From NCBI GenBank assembly GCA_002385885.1, contig DGEI01000039.1, forward strand, positions 1 to 63,317: 63,317 nt of DNA, read 5' to 3'. Made by a program: the position numbers and the translations under genes. This document shows, piece by piece, positions 61,388-63,317 of this stretch. Every line of letters starts with the position of its first letter. Position 1 is the first letter of the stretch. A model generated the notes under the pieces. The model had not been told where the DNA came from. It searched no databases and was given only the letters and a program-made list of their open reading frames with translations. Source of the DNA: Firmicutes bacterium UBA3930. GTDB taxonomy: Bacteria; Bacillota; Clostridia; Caldicoprobacterales; Caldicoprobacteraceae.

Positions 61388-62326
61388 GTGGGTAGATATA
61401 TTATTCATCGAGTTGTATCCATGGTTCTAACCATTTTTTTTATTGTTACCATTACATTTTTTCTTATGCATGCAATACCGGGCGGTCCGTTTACCCGGGA
61501 AAAACCTCTCCCGGAGGCAATTATTAAAGCCCTCAATGAAAAATATAAACTGGATGATCCGGTATGGAAGCAGTATCTGGATTACTGGAAGGATCTGTTC
61601 CGGGGCGATTTAGGCCCTTCGTTTCAGCTAAAGCACCGTTCCGTAAATGAACTGATAAGCCTGGGTTTTCCTGTAACTGCAAAGTTGGGTATTGTTGCAA
61701 TTATATTTACACTGCTGTTAGGAATACCGATGGGCATTATTTCAGCCCTTCGACAGGGGAAATGGGAAGACTACACTACCATGTTTATTGCTACCATGGG
61801 GGTCACCATACCTAGTTTTGTATTAGCTACAATACTTATATACCTATTTGGAGTTGTGTGGAAAATATTCCCGGTTATGAGCAGTAAACTGACCAGACCG
61901 ATAGAATATGTTATGCCTGTTGTAGCTTTATCCGGCTATTCTCTATCCTTTATTGCAAGGCTGGTAAGATCCAGCATGCTTGATGTTATACAGCAGGACT
62001 ATATACGTACTGCCAGGGCAAAAGGATTGAGCGAACTCAAGGTAATATACAAGCATGCTTTAAAAAATGCAGTAATTCCGGCAGTTACTTATCTTGGGCC
62101 GTTGACGGCAGGCCTGCTGACCGGGAGCTTTGTTATTGAAAAACTGTTTTCGATACCCGGTATGGGCGGTTATTTTGTCAACAGCGTGAGTAACCGGGAC
62201 TATACCATGATAATGGGTTCTACAATATTTTATAGTGTTTTACTGGTCATAATGAATTTTATTGTTGATATAGTATATGTCCTGGTTGATCCTCGCATCA
62301 AGCTTGTTACTGTAAAGGAGGGGTAA
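61388..62326 (+). CDS. Oligopeptide/dipeptide-type ABC transporter permease (OppB-like)
   Basis: 312 aa from GTG 61388, 7 nt after AGGAGG (a TTG 3 bases earlier is only 4 nt away). Six membrane helices; the first (about 8-30) is followed by a long outer loop with GPFTREKPLPEAII and KYKLDDPVWKQY, as in OppB/DppB. The cytoplasmic EAA loop DYIRTARAKGLSELKVIYKH, then ALKNAVIPAVTYLGP, contacts the ATPase. Substrate (peptide, nickel or other) is not defined because the binding protein is outside the window. The next gene is 7 bases on. Confidence 0.88.
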   Translation: MGRYIIHRVVSMVLTIFFIVTITFFLMHAIPGGPFTREKPLPEAIIKALNEKYKLDDPVWKQYLDYWKDLFRGDLGPSFQLKHRSVNELISLGFPVTAKLGIVAIIFTLLLGIPMGIISALRQGKWEDYTTMFIATMGVTIPSFVLATILIYLFGVVWKIFPVMSSKLTRPIEYVMPVVALSGYSLSFIARLVRSSMLDVIQQDYIRTARAKGLSELKVIYKHALKNAVIPAVTYLGPLTAGLLTGSFVIEKLFSIPGMGGYFVNSVSNRDYTMIMGSTIFYSVLLVIMNFIVDIVYVLVDPRIKLVTVKEG

Positions 62327-62333
62327 GTGGGGA

Positions 62334-63311
62334 ATGGATACCAATATTGATCAAGCGCTGTTTCAACCTCTTGAAACGCAAACCCATACAGATGATGAAA
62401 TAGTTCGTCCCAGCATAACATATTGGCAGGATGCATGGAGACGGCTAAAGACAAATAAACCGGCAATGATTAGTTTAGCAGTTATAATTATTATTATATT
62501 GTCTGCTATATTTGTTCCTTTGGTTTGGCCTTATGATTACTCGACTCAAATTCGCGGTCATGAAAACCAGGGTCCTTCCTGGGAACATCCCTTTGGGACC
62601 GACAGCCTCGGAAGGGATTTGTTTATCCGTGTTATATACGGTGCCCGCATATCCCTTAGTATAGGGTTGGTAGCGAGCATCATCAACCTTACTATTGGGG
62701 TTCTGTATGGTGGAATATCCGGGTATATAGGCGGCCGCGTCGATGACATTATGATGAGAATAGTCGATGTATTGTATGGTGTTCCACTGCTTTTGTATGT
62801 TATATTACTTCAGGTTGTATTGGAGAAACCTATTGAGCAGGCTTTTGAGACAACCTTCTTGAGAGTATTTAAAGGTGTGGGTTCCGACCTCATATTGATA
62901 TATATTGTCCTGGGCTTAGTTTACTGGGTAAGCATGGCCAGGATAGTACGCGGCCAGGTGCTCAGCCTCAAGAATCAGGAATTTGTATTGGCTGCTAAAG
63001 CCCAGGGTGCCAGCGGATGGCGTATCATTCTGAAGCACCTTATTCCAAATGCCATCGGGCCGATAATTGTTACCGTGACATTGGCCATACCCTCAGCCAT
63101 ATTTACTGAAGCCTTTTTAAGCTTTATTGGAATAGGGGTAAGCGCTCCAATGGCAAGCTGGGGGACACTGGCCAGTGATGCTTACAGAGGGCTTAGAAGT
63201 TATCCGTACCTGCTTTTCTTCCCCGCAGCCTGTATATGTATAACAATGGTAGCCTTCAATTTGCTTGGAGATGGATTAAGGGATGCCCTTGATCCTCATA
63301 TGAGGAAGTAG
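62334..63311 (+). CDS. Oligopeptide/dipeptide-type ABC transporter permease (OppC-like)
   Basis: 325 aa. It pairs with the previous permease. An N-terminal cytoplasmic stretch (about 40 aa) with SITYWQDAWRRLKTNKPAMI precedes the first membrane helix, the usual OppC_N region, then HPFGTDSLGRDLFIRVIYGA and the EAA loop EFVLAAKAQGASGWRIILKH with LIPNAIGPIIVT. Complete: the stop codon TAG is at 63309-63311, 6 bases before the window ends. The ATPase and binding-protein genes are expected just downstream. Confidence 0.9.
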   Translation: MDTNIDQALFQPLETQTHTDDEIVRPSITYWQDAWRRLKTNKPAMISLAVIIIIILSAIFVPLVWPYDYSTQIRGHENQGPSWEHPFGTDSLGRDLFIRVIYGARISLSIGLVASIINLTIGVLYGGISGYIGGRVDDIMMRIVDVLYGVPLLLYVILLQVVLEKPIEQAFETTFLRVFKGVGSDLILIYIVLGLVYWVSMARIVRGQVLSLKNQEFVLAAKAQGASGWRIILKHLIPNAIGPIIVTVTLAIPSAIFTEAFLSFIGIGVSAPMASWGTLASDAYRGLRSYPYLLFFPAACICITMVAFNLLGDGLRDALDPHMRK

Positions 63312-63317
63312 GTGATT

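Overview
The window is a single stretch of a Gram-positive, endospore-forming, low-to-medium GC bacterium of the class Clostridia. This follows from the gene order around the replication origin (gyrA-gyrB-remB-recF-yaaA-dnaN-dnaA / oriC / rpmH-rnpA-yidD-yidC-jag-mnmE-mnmG-rsmG-noc-parA-parB), two CotF-like spore coat proteins, T-box and ykkC-class leader RNAs, strong AGGAGG ribosome-binding sites, and a secreted cohesin/dockerin protein pair of the kind found in cellulolytic and related Clostridia. No rRNA, tRNA or CRISPR array was recognised. The first 19 bases are the Tn5/Nextera mosaic end, so position 1 is a contig edge carrying sequencing adapter, next to a transposase remnant.

Layout. 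1-1530: contig edge, transposase tail, and a methyltransferase plus ECF-transporter S component pair behind a leader with an intrinsic terminator. 1620-3827: two secreted cohesin-type proteins, one ending in a dockerin. 4100-12150: gltX, argS, murG, a LysM/G5 wall protein, two small coat proteins and ilvE. 12256-21116: the replication block on the minus strand (gyrA to dnaA). 19594-21480: a bipartite oriC, with DnaA boxes and TAG trinucleotide repeats between dnaA and dnaN and a second DnaA-box cluster upstream of dnaA. 21451-31205: the plus-strand arm (rpmH to parB), closed by two perfect parS sites. 31460-38000: minus-strand envelope genes (CvpA-like, a propeller-like protein, YkuS, DUF4446, lipid kinase, a TPR-like membrane protein, MFS transporter). 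38165-41564: a MoxR-DUF58-DUF4129 operon. 41590-47634: CDF transporter, a repeat-rich intergenic region, glutamine amidotransferase, MscS channel, DUF951, glucose-6-phosphate dehydrogenase and an RraA-like protein. 47705-48998: ECF sigma and putative anti-sigma. 49229-60896: the branched-chain amino acid operon ilvN-ilvC-leuA-cimA-leuC-leuD-leuB-(M23 peptidase)-(nitroreductase)-ilvD, preceded by a ykkC-class RNA (probably ppGpp-sensing) and a T-box with a probable leucine specifier. 61232-63317: the first two permease genes of an oligopeptide-type ABC importer.

How it works together. The origin block supplies replication initiation, the sliding clamp, gyrase, membrane insertion (YidC/YidD/Jag), tRNA modification (MnmE/MnmG) and segregation (Noc/ParA/ParB/parS). 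The biosynthetic operon makes leucine, valine and isoleucine, isoleucine through citramalate. The acetolactate synthase large subunit (ilvB) is absent here, and ilvE lies 38 kb away. The leader reads like two stacked sensors, nucleotide alarmone and uncharged tRNA.

Most notable points: the tandem ykkC/T-box leader; a zwf gene with no in-frame canonical start codon although AGGAGG sits 9 nt before an AUA; a family of three related palindromic repeats at 42688-43025; a terminator whose 3' arm is the ribosome-binding site of a YkuS-family gene; tandem parS directly after parB; and an unidentified leader upstream of the ECF S component.
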